The notes under the pieces were generated by a model. It was given only the letters and a program-made list of their open reading frames with translations. It was not told the DNA's origin and did not search any database. The position numbers were made by a program, and so were the translations under genes. DNA of 45,139 bases from Vicinamibacteria bacterium (lineage in GTDB: Bacteria; Acidobacteriota; Vicinamibacteria; Fen-336): contig JAFGSN010000223.1 of NCBI GenBank assembly GCA_016934575.1, forward strand, positions 1 through 45,139. The letters are read 5' to 3'. This document shows positions 25,958 through 34,500 of this stretch, piece after piece; within the stretch, counting starts at the first letter, position 1, and each line of letters starts with the position of its first letter.

Positions 25958-27114
25958 CTTGCCGGGAGTTCCTGCGCCTGCTGGACGAGGACGGACCGGT
26001 CGACCGAACGCCGGCTGCCGATCATGTCTCCACGTGTGCGTCATGCCGCAGGGCTCTCGAGCGCTGGCGCGCGATGAAGAGCGCGCTGGCATCGATGAAC
26101 GACGATCCTCTGCCTCCCTTTCTACATACGCGACTCATGGACGGGATCAAGGCAAAGCGCGCGAGACGATCGGCCTGGGCTTTGGCGCCGATGGCGCGTT
26201 GGCTCGCCCCACTGGCAGTCATCGGCGTCGTCGCGATGATCGTCGGTCACGAGGCCTGGCGCGCGCCGACGCATCCGGTCCTGGCGCCTACGCCCGCTCC
26301 GACAAATCCAGATTGTCAGATGACGCCGGCCGTTCGCAAGCCCGATTCGGACAAGACTCGGAGGACGCCCGTGAGAACCAGCGTCAAGACCGAACACGCG
26401 ACCGCGGGCGCGACTGGTGAAGCGAAGCTGGAGCTGGGAACGGATCATGCGCCGTCAATGGCGCGAGCGGCTCCGCCGACGAACCTGATTGGCTCAGGCG
26501 GAGATTCATTTGCGCCTGAGGTTCCGGGCATACAAGAGAGCACGGGAACAGCTCCAGAGAAGGAAATGCGCGCAGATCCTACGCTAAAGATAGAGGAAGC
26601 GAAAAGGCATAAAGGGAGCGAGAAAGACACCGCTCATCGAGACTATGAAGGCGGGATTCGTGATGCACCGATCGAGGAAGCCCTCCCCATGCCTCCCCGG
26701 GCGGCGCCCGGCGCTCGCGAGACACGCGTCCTCGGGATCCTTCGACGCGGAAGAAACGAGGCGCGCTCACAAACGATCGCCTGTTTCCTGTATCCCGTCG
26801 AAGCCCCGGACTCGCCCCGATCCCTCGAACTGCCCACCGAGACCGCACCCCCGCCCGGAGCGGTCTGGCGGCTCGATGTTCTTCCTGACGGGAGCATACG
26901 CCTCGAAGACGCCAAACCCGCTCGAGCATCCGAGCCGGCGTCACGCGCGCTCCTCGATGATGACGCCCGTAAGACCAAACAGCGGTCAGCCGTATCCGAA
27001 GGGCTTGCGCTTGATGACCTCTCCCGCGCATCGGAAAAGCTGGGCCGGCTCGATTCGATCAGAAGCCTGCCGCGGGGACGATATCTGCTTCGTCGCGCCC
27101 ACACCGAGCGCTGA
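25954..27114 (+). CDS. Anti-sigma factor with HC2 zinc motif and long periplasmic part
   Basis: The 386-residue protein begins with GTG overlapping the sigma stop. The N-terminal cytoplasmic part shows the zinc anti-sigma pattern C3, then H24-VST-C28-AS-C31. One membrane segment (about 82-98, WLAPLAVIGVVAMIVG) follows. The remaining roughly 280 residues are periplasmic: a Pro/Thr- and Lys/Glu-rich linker, then a short folded-looking end (LDVLPDGSIRLEDA, LGRLDSIRSLPRGRYLL). It should hold the ECF sigma factor at the membrane until a periplasmic signal triggers release. The long low-complexity periplasmic region is unlike compact RseA-type proteins. No protease partner is encoded nearby. Confidence 0.85.
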   Translation: MTCREFLRLLDEDGPVDRTPAADHVSTCASCRRALERWRAMKSALASMNDDPLPPFLHTRLMDGIKAKRARRSAWALAPMARWLAPLAVIGVVAMIVGHEAWRAPTHPVLAPTPAPTNPDCQMTPAVRKPDSDKTRRTPVRTSVKTEHATAGATGEAKLELGTDHAPSMARAAPPTNLIGSGGDSFAPEVPGIQESTGTAPEKEMRADPTLKIEEAKRHKGSEKDTAHRDYEGGIRDAPIEEALPMPPRAAPGARETRVLGILRRGRNEARSQTIACFLYPVEAPDSPRSLELPTETAPPPGAVWRLDVLPDGSIRLEDAKPARASEPASRALLDDDARKTKQRSAVSEGLALDDLSRASEKLGRLDSIRSLPRGRYLLRRAHTER

Positions 27115-27198
27115 ACCTGACTGTTGAAGAGAAAAGCCTCAGGAGCGTAGCGCGTCTCCGCCTGCTGTGGTTGCAGGTGAAGTCCTCGCGTTGAATCC

Positions 27199-27224
27199 GG
27201 AACAATCATGCGCACGCCCGGTCT
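27199..27224 (+). promoter_or_regulatory. Second GGAAC-17-GTC ECF-type promoter
   Basis: GGAAC at 27199-27203 and GTCT at 27221-27224 are separated by 17 bases, the same spacing as before the sigma gene at 25265. It lies 26 bases upstream of the ATG at 27250, after AAGGAGG. This makes the secreted protein gene a probable target of the neighbouring sigma factor. Confidence 0.6.
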
Positions 27225-27249
27225 CATAACATAGGGCAAGGAGGAAATC

Positions 27250-28062
27250 ATGAGATCGCGATTGCTGAACACGATGCCGATCCTGGTCGCGCTGTGGGCC
27301 GCGCCGTCTATCGAGGCCACGGAATATAGGGGCTTCGCGCTCGACGTGCTGATGGACGGCGCGCCCCGCCCCGAGCTTCATGGACGCGGGAAGGTCTACG
27401 TCGAGGCGTTACGTGATGAGAAATACGCCTTGCGCCTTCACAATCCGCTGCCTTGCCGCGTCGCGGTGGCGCTGTCGGTCGACGGGCTCAACACCATTGA
27501 CGCGCGTCACACCTCGCCGAAACAAGCGCGCAAGTGGGTGCTCGACCCATACGAGACGATCGAGATCGAAGGCTGGCAAGTCAGCGGGCGTCACGCGCGG
27601 CTCTTCTACTTCACCGGAGAGCGCGATTCCTATGCCGCGGATCTCGGCCACACTCGGGATCTGGGCGTGATCGAAGCCGTCTTTTTCCGCGAACGAACTC
27701 CGCGATGGATTCATCGCCCGTGGCGTTCCGATAAATACGGCGATTCTCGAGCCGGAGGCCGTAAGCGCGCCCGCGAAGGAACGCCCGGCGGTGCTTCACC
27801 ACGCATCGAGTCCGAATCGGCGCGCGAAGAAACCAGATTCCTCGATGACGACTTCGCCGCGACAGGTATGGGCGATCGTGTGGATCATGGCGTTCGTCAC
27901 GTTCACATCGCTCTGGAGCGCGAGCCGTCGGCGACACTCCGCATTCGATACGAGTTCCGCCCGCAGCTTGCGCGGCTTGGACTGCTTCCCCCTCACGGGA
28001 GGGATCCTCTCGACCGGCGCGAAACCGCCCGCGGATTCGACGGTCCTTACTGCCCTGAATAG
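27250..28062 (+). CDS. Secreted protein of unknown function, probable ECF target
   Basis: The 270-residue protein has a signal peptide (about 1-23, ending in APSIEA). Residues about 28-150 look like one compact beta-rich domain (GKVYVEALRDEKYALRLHN, VAVALSVDGLNTIDARH, WVLDPYETIEIEGWQVSG, LGVIEAVFFRE). A charged low-complexity linker follows, then a second short segment (FAATGMGDRVDHGVRHVHIALE, IRYEFRPQLARLGLLP). I recognise no enzyme motif and cannot name a family. AAGGAGGAAATC before the ATG is a strong ribosome site. The ECF-type promoter upstream and the preceding sigma/anti-sigma pair suggest it is made in an envelope response. Confidence 0.7.
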   Translation: MRSRLLNTMPILVALWAAPSIEATEYRGFALDVLMDGAPRPELHGRGKVYVEALRDEKYALRLHNPLPCRVAVALSVDGLNTIDARHTSPKQARKWVLDPYETIEIEGWQVSGRHARLFYFTGERDSYAADLGHTRDLGVIEAVFFRERTPRWIHRPWRSDKYGDSRAGGRKRAREGTPGGASPRIESESAREETRFLDDDFAATGMGDRVDHGVRHVHIALEREPSATLRIRYEFRPQLARLGLLPPHGRDPLDRRETARGFDGPYCPE

Positions 28063-28072
28063 TGAAAGCCAG

Positions 28073-28105
28073 GCATGGCGAGCGGCGATCATCCGCTCGC
28101 CATGC
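28073..28105 (+). terminator. Perfect 13-bp hairpin after the secreted protein gene
   Basis: GCATGGCGAGCGG at 28073-28085 and its exact reverse complement at 28093-28105 enclose the 7-base loop CGATCAT. The stem starts 10 bases after the stop at 28062, between two convergent genes, so it can act on both transcripts. Only a short T-run (TGATTT) follows on the plus strand. Confidence 0.6.
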
Positions 28106-28176
28106 TGATTTCAGACATTTCCCGGAAGGGGCGTCAAGCCAGCGACGGAGACGTGCGCCTCCATTGAACCCGGCCT

Positions 28177-28794
28177 CTATTCCGCCTTCTTTTCGCTCTT
28201 CTGCTTTCCCTTGGATCCGGTGTCGTCCCCCAGCTTGAACTTCCCCTGCTTTCCAAGCGCCTTGCCGATACGGCCGAGTTGATCAAGCCGCACGCGGCCG
28301 ACCAGATTGACGAGCACGACCTCGTCCGGTTCGAGCACGAAGATGGCCAGACCGCCGGGCTCGCCGGAGGCGTTCTTGAAGAGACTGATGCGAACCATCT
28401 CCGTTTGGCCGCGTTTCTTCTTTTCGGTCACTGAAACGATCGGCGTCCATTGCGGTCCGTCGAGCTGCTGTCTCACGCTGCTCGTGACCTCTATCAGCTC
28501 CTCCCATGACGGCGCGCCATCCTTGTCGAACTCGATCACTTGGACATAGACGCCTTCGAGCTCCTTCATGAGATCACGCAGCTCCGCGGCATCGCCGCCT
28601 TTGGAGCTGAAACCTTGCGAAGCCCAGCCCATCGTTTCCTTGTCGATGGTGATATTCACGACTTCCTTCGCTCGAGAGGCAAGGTCGCCCCAATTATCGA
28701 GCTTGAGACGGGCGCCCTGAGCCATGCTTGCGGCGGGAACCGCCGACATTGACGCGATGATCAGAAACGGAGCGATAACTCGATGCTTCCGCAT
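28177..28794 (-). CDS. DUF4252-like secreted protein
   Basis: The 205-residue protein has a signal peptide (about 1-26, ending SMAQGA). Its body resembles DUF4252: a first strand-helix part with LASRAKEVVNITIDKE, a central WEELIEVTSSVRQQL, and the C-terminal FVLEPDEVVLVNLVGRVRLDQLGRIGKAL. A Lys-rich tail (GKQKSEKKAE) follows. Function of this family is unknown; its members often sit beside ECF sigma/anti-sigma genes, as here. GGAGGAG lies 3 bases before the ATG. The 77 bases before it contain a small hairpin (GCCACG / CGTGGC, 28831-28849) that may separate it from the anti-sigma-like gene. Confidence 0.75.
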   Translation of the reverse strand: MRKHRVIAPFLIIASMSAVPAASMAQGARLKLDNWGDLASRAKEVVNITIDKETMGWASQGFSSKGGDAAELRDLMKELEGVYVQVIEFDKDGAPSWEELIEVTSSVRQQLDGPQWTPIVSVTEKKKRGQTEMVRISLFKNASGEPGGLAIFVLEPDEVVLVNLVGRVRLDQLGRIGKALGKQGKFKLGDDTGSKGKQKSEKKAE

Positions 28795-28871
28795 GTCTCC
28801 TCCTCATGGAACAATCGACTTCTGTCGCGCGCCACGCCTTTTACGTGGCCGCTCAATAGCCATGTACGCGG

Positions 28872-29282
28872 TCAAGCGCCGTTCGAATGCACGGCTTCGG
28901 AGGACGGTCGCGACGAGTCGCCCAGCGGTGCGCCGGCCAGTTGCTCGCCGATTCGTTCCCAGCGTACGGATGAGAACGCCTTTCTCTCGATCCGATTGAG
29001 GTGATGCGCGGCGATCGACAACGCCGTCAGGGTGCGTTGCAAAGCCGCCTCACGACGCGCGCGAGATCGTTGCCGTTGCTCGAAGACAAGGCCGACGCCG
29101 ATCGCCGCCACGAGCGCGGCCGCCGCGGCAAGCATCCGAAACCAATGCGTCACGGACCGTCTCGAATGAACGGTCCCCAAGGATGCGTCGCGTTCAATCC
29201 GCGCGCGCACTCTTGTGACGAAGTCCGGCGGCGGCGCCTTGCGGCGCAAGGAGTCTTGGAGATCATTCTCGAGCCGACGCAT
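28872..29282 (-). CDS. Small membrane protein, probable anti-sigma factor
   Basis: The 136-residue protein has a short cytoplasmic N-terminus (about 1-46, with PPPDFVTRVRARIER), one membrane segment (about 48-67, WFRMLAAAAALVAAIGVGLVF) and a charged periplasmic part. It contains no zinc motif. The start overlaps the end of the sigma gene by 20 bases, so the two are made together. The PPPDFVTRVRARI phrase before the membrane segment is common in short anti-sigma-like proteins paired with ECF factors; the regulatory role is inferred mainly from position. Confidence 0.7.
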   Translation of the reverse strand: MRRLENDLQDSLRRKAPPPDFVTRVRARIERDASLGTVHSRRSVTHWFRMLAAAAALVAAIGVGLVFEQRQRSRARREAALQRTLTALSIAAHHLNRIERKAFSSVRWERIGEQLAGAPLGDSSRPSSEAVHSNGA

Positions 29283-29790
29283 GGCGTGCCTCCTCGAGAG
29301 CGGCGAGCCGGTCGCGCAGCACGGTCAAAGCGCGGTGAAGCCGGCTCTTGACGGTGTTCACGGGCAGATCGAGAATCCGCGCAATCTCCCGCGGATCCAA
29401 ATCTTCTTGATAGCGTAACACGACGACAGCTCGAGCGCCGGCCGGAAGCCCGGCCACGAGACGTCGGAGCGCTCGCGCTTGAAGCGGATCGTTCTCGACC
29501 GAAGGTGGTGAGACGAGATCGATCTCGTCGAGCGCAACGCGACACCTGCCCATGACACGACGCAGAGAATCGAGACAGCGATGAGTCGTCGTCCGTCTCA
29601 GCCAGTGCACGAGATGGGACGCGCTTTGAATCTTGTGATAATCCCGATAAAGGCGCAAGAAGACGTCTTGCGCCGCATCCTCGGCCAGCGCAACGTTGTG
29701 AAGCATGTGGTAGGCGATGCTGAAAACGAGCGATTGGTGAGCCGTGACCGCCTCATTGAAGGCGGGAATCTCTTCCGACGTGGAGATCAT
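29263..29790 (-). CDS. ECF RNA polymerase sigma factor (second)
   Basis: The 175-residue protein contains region 2 (FNEAVTAHQSLVFSIAYHML, LAEDAAQDVFLRLYRD, LVHWLRRTTTHRCLDSLRR) and region 4 (LPAGARAVVVLRYQEDLDPREIA, LDLPVNTVKSRLHRALTVLRD). The ATG at 29790 is chosen because GGAGGAAGGG ends directly before it; the open frame extends upstream with other ATGs (29817, 29835, 29850). It heads a unit sigma, anti-sigma-like, DUF4252. It is distinct in sequence from the ECF factor at 25313, so two separate ECF circuits lie within 5 kb. Confidence 0.9.
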   Translation of the reverse strand: MISTSEEIPAFNEAVTAHQSLVFSIAYHMLHNVALAEDAAQDVFLRLYRDYHKIQSASHLVHWLRRTTTHRCLDSLRRVMGRCRVALDEIDLVSPPSVENDPLQARALRRLVAGLPAGARAVVVLRYQEDLDPREIARILDLPVNTVKSRLHRALTVLRDRLAALEEARHASARE

Positions 29791-30120
29791 CCCTTCCTCC
29801 GGCGATTGGCCCGTCATCGCGTCCGTGCCGTCCATACGCCCCCTGTCCATGAAGAATACGCTCGATCGAGCCGATCGAATGCATTCATCAAGCCACCCGA
29901 ATGGCCGTGGCTGAAATTCGTATAACGGACGAGGACAATCACGGTAAAGTGCACGATCACGGCGGCATGCCACAGACCCGCGCCCGACCCATGAAGGACA
30001 CTGACCGGATGACGTTCCTACATTCCCCCTGAACTCCCATCTCCCTGAATAGGGTTGGGGTTGGGGTTGGGGTTGGGGTTGGGCGACGCCACGATCACGG
30101 CCACGCGCGCATAGCAGTCG
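29791..30120. other. Intergenic region upstream of the second ECF unit
   Basis: These 330 bases lie between the end of the efflux operon and the second ECF sigma gene, both on the minus strand. They hold the (GGGGTT)n tract at 30052-30083 and otherwise no recognisable gene. The promoter for the sigma gene should be here; no convincing -35/-10 pair was found on the minus strand. Confidence 0.4.
30052..30083. repeat. (GGGGTT)n tandem hexamer tract
   Basis: GGGTT, four copies of GGGGTT and a final GGG make 32 bases of perfect hexamer repeat. The plus strand has six G-runs of 3-4, enough for a G-quadruplex; the minus strand reads (AACCCC)n. It lies 37 bases beyond the end of the outer-membrane factor gene and about 260 bases upstream of the second ECF sigma gene. 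Slippage could change the copy number. Confidence 0.9.
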
Positions 30121-31503
30121 TCACGCGCCTCCGCCCAGTACCTTGTAAAGCGTGATGAGGTTGGCCTGCTCGGCCAGGCGAACGCCGACCAATGCCTGTT
30201 GAGCGGCGAACAGCGATCGCTGCGCCACTAGCACGCCGAGATAACTGTCGATGCCGGCCTTATAGCGAGCGTCTGAAAGACGGTGAGTATCCGCGAGAGC
30301 TTCGACGAGCGCCTCCTGCGCTTCCCTCTGCTCCACGAGAGTCGAGCGAAGCTTCAGGGCGTTCGAGACCTCGGCGAAGGCTTGCTGGATCGCCTTCTCG
30401 TAACGGGCGACCGCGATCTCACGTTCCGCCTTCGAGGCGTCGAGTCCGGCCTTGATCGCGCCTCCGGCAAAAAGCGGCGCCGTGATCTGCGGCGCGAAGC
30501 TCCATGTGCCCGTGCCGGATCCGAACAGTCCGGAGAGCTCGTCGCTGACCGTGCCAACGCCGGCCGTGAGCGCGATGCGCGGGAAGAAGGCGGCACGGGC
30601 CGCGCCGATATTGGCGTTGGCCGCGCGTAGCTGGTGCTCGGCCGCGAGAATGTCGGGACGGCGCAGCAGGACGTCGGACGACAGTCCGGCGCTGATCGCC
30701 CTCGGCGCGCTGACCGCGGCGACGCTATCGGGCAAGAGTGCGGGGTCGAGCGGAGCGCCGACGATGAGCTGGAGCGCGTTCCTGTCGACGGCCTCGAGTC
30801 CCTTGTACCTGGCCACGTCCGCGCGCACGGCCTCGACCTGAGTCTGGACCTGGCGCAGCTCGAGATCCGAGGCCACGCCCAGCTCTCGACTGCGTTGAAA
30901 CATGGCGAGCGACGACTGCTGCGCCTCGAGAGTGGCCTGTGAAAGCCTGAGGCCCTCGCTGTCCGCGGCCAAGGTCAGATAGGTCTGGGCAACGGCCGCA
31001 ACGAGCGCCACTTTCGCACCACGCCGCGCCTGTTCGCTGGCGAAGTACTGCTGGAGAGCAGCGGCCCGCAAGCTGCGGACGCGGCCAAAGAGATCAAGCT
31101 CCCAGGCCGAGACTCCTGCGGCCACGGTGTACAGAGAGGAAGTCTTCGCATCCTCGCCATCTCTTCCGGGAGAGCGTTGCCTCTCGCCGCTCGCCTGCAC
31201 GCCCAGAGTCGGGGACAGCTCCGATCGCTGGATTCGGTAGAGGGCGCGGACTTTCTCGACGTTCAGCGTCGCCACGCGCAAATCACGGTTATTTGCGAGG
31301 GTCTGCTCAATAACGGCCCGCTGGCGTTCGTCCGTGAAGAATTCCTGCCATGGCAGATCATGGGGCAACGGCTCGGTCGCCGTGGCATCGGCTCCTGGGA
31401 AGTTGGCCGGAACCGGCGCCGCTGGACGGTTGTACTTCGGGATCATGGTGCAGGCCCCGAGGACCAGCGCCGCCGACGCAAGAAAAACCAACTGCCGTCG
31501 CAT
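30121..31503 (-). CDS. RND efflux outer membrane factor, NodT/OprM-type lipoprotein
   Basis: The 460-residue protein starts with a lipoprotein signal peptide (LGAC, lipidated C18) and contains two outer-membrane efflux (TolC-type) repeats with characteristic phrases DLRVATLNVEKVRA, WELDLFGRVRSLRAAA, LLRRPDILAAEHQLRAANA and ARYKAGIDSYLGVLVAQRSL. It forms the trimeric exit duct of a tripartite pump in the outer membrane. The ATG at 31503 follows the pump-gene stop after one base, so the two are co-translated. It is the last gene of the efflux operon. Confidence 0.93.
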   Translation of the reverse strand: MRRQLVFLASAALVLGACTMIPKYNRPAAPVPANFPGADATATEPLPHDLPWQEFFTDERQRAVIEQTLANNRDLRVATLNVEKVRALYRIQRSELSPTLGVQASGERQRSPGRDGEDAKTSSLYTVAAGVSAWELDLFGRVRSLRAAALQQYFASEQARRGAKVALVAAVAQTYLTLAADSEGLRLSQATLEAQQSSLAMFQRSRELGVASDLELRQVQTQVEAVRADVARYKGLEAVDRNALQLIVGAPLDPALLPDSVAAVSAPRAISAGLSSDVLLRRPDILAAEHQLRAANANIGAARAAFFPRIALTAGVGTVSDELSGLFGSGTGTWSFAPQITAPLFAGGAIKAGLDASKAEREIAVARYEKAIQQAFAEVSNALKLRSTLVEQREAQEALVEALADTHRLSDARYKAGIDSYLGVLVAQRSLFAAQQALVGVRLAEQANLITLYKVLGGGA

Positions 31504-31504
31504 G

Positions 31505-34500
31505 TCAGTGTCCCTCCGCTGGTCTCGCCGGGCTCGGCCCGTCGTCGGTAACCTTCTGAACGCCATCTTTCTTCCTGTCCCTCTTGTGCCCGAAGGTCTG
31601 CACGACGAACACGTAGAAGAGGGGAATGAAGAATATAGCCAGGAAGGTGGCGGTGATCATGCCGCCGAGTACGCTCGTGCCGATGGCTGCCTGGGCCCCG
31701 GCCCCGGCGCCGGAGGCGATCGCCAGCGGCAGCACGCCGAAGCCGAAAGCGAGCGACGTCATGACGATCGGCCGCAGTCGGAGTTTCGCCGCTTCCAGGG
31801 TGGCCTCGATGAGCGGCATGCCCTCCGCCATGTGCGTCTGGGCGAACTGCACGATCAGGATGGCATTCTTCGCGGTCAGGCCGAGCACGGTGAGCAAACC
31901 AATCTGGAAGTAGACGTCGTTCGGCATGCCGCGCAGAGACGAAGCCAGGACGCCGCCGATCACGCCCAAGGGCAGAGCCAGCACGATCGAGATGGGCACC
32001 GTCCAGCTCTCGTAGAGGGCGGCCAGAACCAGGAAGATGACCAGGACCGAGAAGCTGTAGAGGAGCCCGGCCTGGGACTCGGACATGCGCTGCTGATAGG
32101 AGAGCCCGGTCCACTCGTGGCTCGTGCCGTGCGGCAGCTTGGTCACGATCTCGTCGATGGCCTCCATGGCATCGCCCGTGCTATATCCAGGAGCCGCTTC
32201 GCCCTGAATGTTCATGGCTGCAAGTCCGTTGTACCGCTCCAGCCGGGGCGAGGCGTAGACCCAGCGCCCGGTGGTCACGGCCGAAAGGGGAACGAGCTTT
32301 CCCAAGCGGCCACGGACGTGAATCCGGCCGAGGTCGCCCGGCAGCATGCGGAAGGGAGCATCGGCCTGGGTGAAGACGCGCTTGACGCGCCCCCCCTGAA
32401 CGAAGTTGTTCACGTATGCCGAGCCGAAAGCGGTGGAAAGGTAGCTCTGGATAGAGCTGACCGACACGCCGAGGGCGCCCGCCTTCTCCCAGTCGATGTC
32501 GACCTTGTAGTGTGCCACGTCCAGCATCCCGTTCGGCCTCACACGAGCCAGGCGCGGATCCTTGGCCGCCATGCCCAGAAGCTGGAACATTGCCGCGGTG
32601 AGCCCATCATGACCAAGATCGCCCCGATCAACGAGCATGAGGTCAAAGCCCGTGGCCACGCCCAGTTCGGTGACGGCCGGCGGCGGGAACGCGAAGATCG
32701 TGGCGCCGCGAATGCCGGAGAGCGCTCCCATCGCCTTGTTGGCCACGGCCTGCGCGCGCAGCTCGCGACGATCACGAAGGTCCCAGTCCTTGAGCTTGAC
32801 GAACGCCATCCCCTGGTTCTGGGCCCGGCCGGCGAAACCCACGCCCGAAAGGTTCATGCAAGATTCGACGGCGCCCTTCTGGTCTTCAAGGTAGTGGCGC
32901 CTGACCGCCTTCTGGACCTCCATGGTCTGCTCCAGCGTGGAGCCAACGGGCAGTTGCACCATGGTCATGATGGCGCCCTGGTCCTCGTCCGGCAGGTAGC
33001 CGGTGGGCATCCGCAAGAAGAGAAAGCCCATCAAGGCCACGATCAAGAGGAACACCACGCCCCAGCGGGCTTGCTTGCTCAGGATATGCCCCACGCCCCT
33101 CTGGTAGGCGTCCCGCTGACGATAGAAGGCGCGGTCGAACCAGAGCAGGAACGGCCGCAGAAACTTGAAGCCGGTCTCGGCCGCCTCATGACCGCGCTCC
33201 ACCGGCCGCAGCAGCGAGGCGCAGAGCACCGGTGTGAGGATCAAAGCCACCGCTACCGAGAGCAGCATGGAGGCGATGACGGTGATCGAGAACTGGCGGT
33301 AGATGACTCCGGTGGAACCGGGAAAGAACATCATGGGACCGAAGACGGCGGCCAGTACCATGCCGATGCCGATGAGGGCGTTACTGATCTCACCCATCGA
33401 CTTACGGGTGGCCTCGAAGGGCGGGAGTCCCTCCTCGCTCATCACCCGCTCCACGTTCTCCACGACCACGATCGCGTCGTCGACGAGCAGCCCGATGGCC
33501 AAGACCATGGCGAACATCGTCAGCATGTTAATGGAGAAGCCGAAAATCGCCAGGACGCCGAATGTTCCCAGGAGGACGACGGGCACGGCGATCGTGGGGA
33601 TGATGGTCGCTCGTAAGTTGCCCAGGAAGAGGAACATCACCAGGAACACCAGGATGACGGCCTCGATCAGTGTCTTGACCACCTCCCCGATGGCCACTCT
33701 CACGAACGGCGTCGTGTCGAATGGGTAGACGACCTTCATGTTCGGCGGGAAGTACCTCTCCAGCTCGACCATTTTTTCCCTGATGCGGTCCGCAGTCTCC
33801 AGGGCGTTTGCCCCAGCCTCCTGGCGGACGGCCAGAACGCCTGCCGGCTTGCCGTTAAATAGAGCCTTGATGTCGGCGATGTCCGTTCCCAGCTCGGCTC
33901 GCCCCACGTCGCTCACCCTCACCACCGAACCGTCGGGATTTGTGCGGAGGGGAATGCCCTCGAACTCCTCGGGCGTCACCAGCAGCGACTGGACGAGGAT
34001 AGGGGCGTTGAGCCGCTGGCCCGGCACAGCGGGGGCGCCGCCGAACTGGCCGGCGGAAACCTCGACGTTATAGGCCCGTATGGCGGCCACGACGTCATCC
34101 GACGTCATTCCGTACTTGGTGAGCTTGTCGGGATCGAACCAGACGCGCATGGCGTAGCCGGTGCCGAAGGTCTCCGCCTCGCCCACGCCCGGCACCCGGG
34201 CGATGACGGGCTCTACCCTGGTCATGATGAAATCCATGAGGTCTTCCTGGCCCATACTCCCGTCGGTCGTGGTGAGTCCGACCATGATGAGGTAGTTGCG
34301 CGTCGACTTGGCGACCGTCAGACCCTGCTGCTGAACCGACTGTGGCAGTGACGGCATGGCCAACTGGAGCTTGTTTTGCACTTTGGCCCAGGCCAAGTCC
34401 GGGTCGGTCCCGGGAGCAAAGGTAAGCTCGATTGCCGCCATGCCCGACGAGTCGGCCGTGGAATGCATGTAGATCATCCGGTCGAGACCGGTCATCTTCT

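Noticed and set aside
29997-30018. GGAAC...GTC motif on the minus strand upstream of the second ECF sigma gene
   Set aside because: The spacer is 14 bases, not the 16-17 of ECF promoters, and it lies more than 200 bases from the chosen start codon.
31334-33616. Open frame of 760 codons on the plus strand, opposite the outer membrane factor and RND pump genes
   Set aside because: Its translation is rich in His, Arg, Glu and Gly with no domain signal, and it lies antisense to two certain genes. It is a product of high GC and codon bias.
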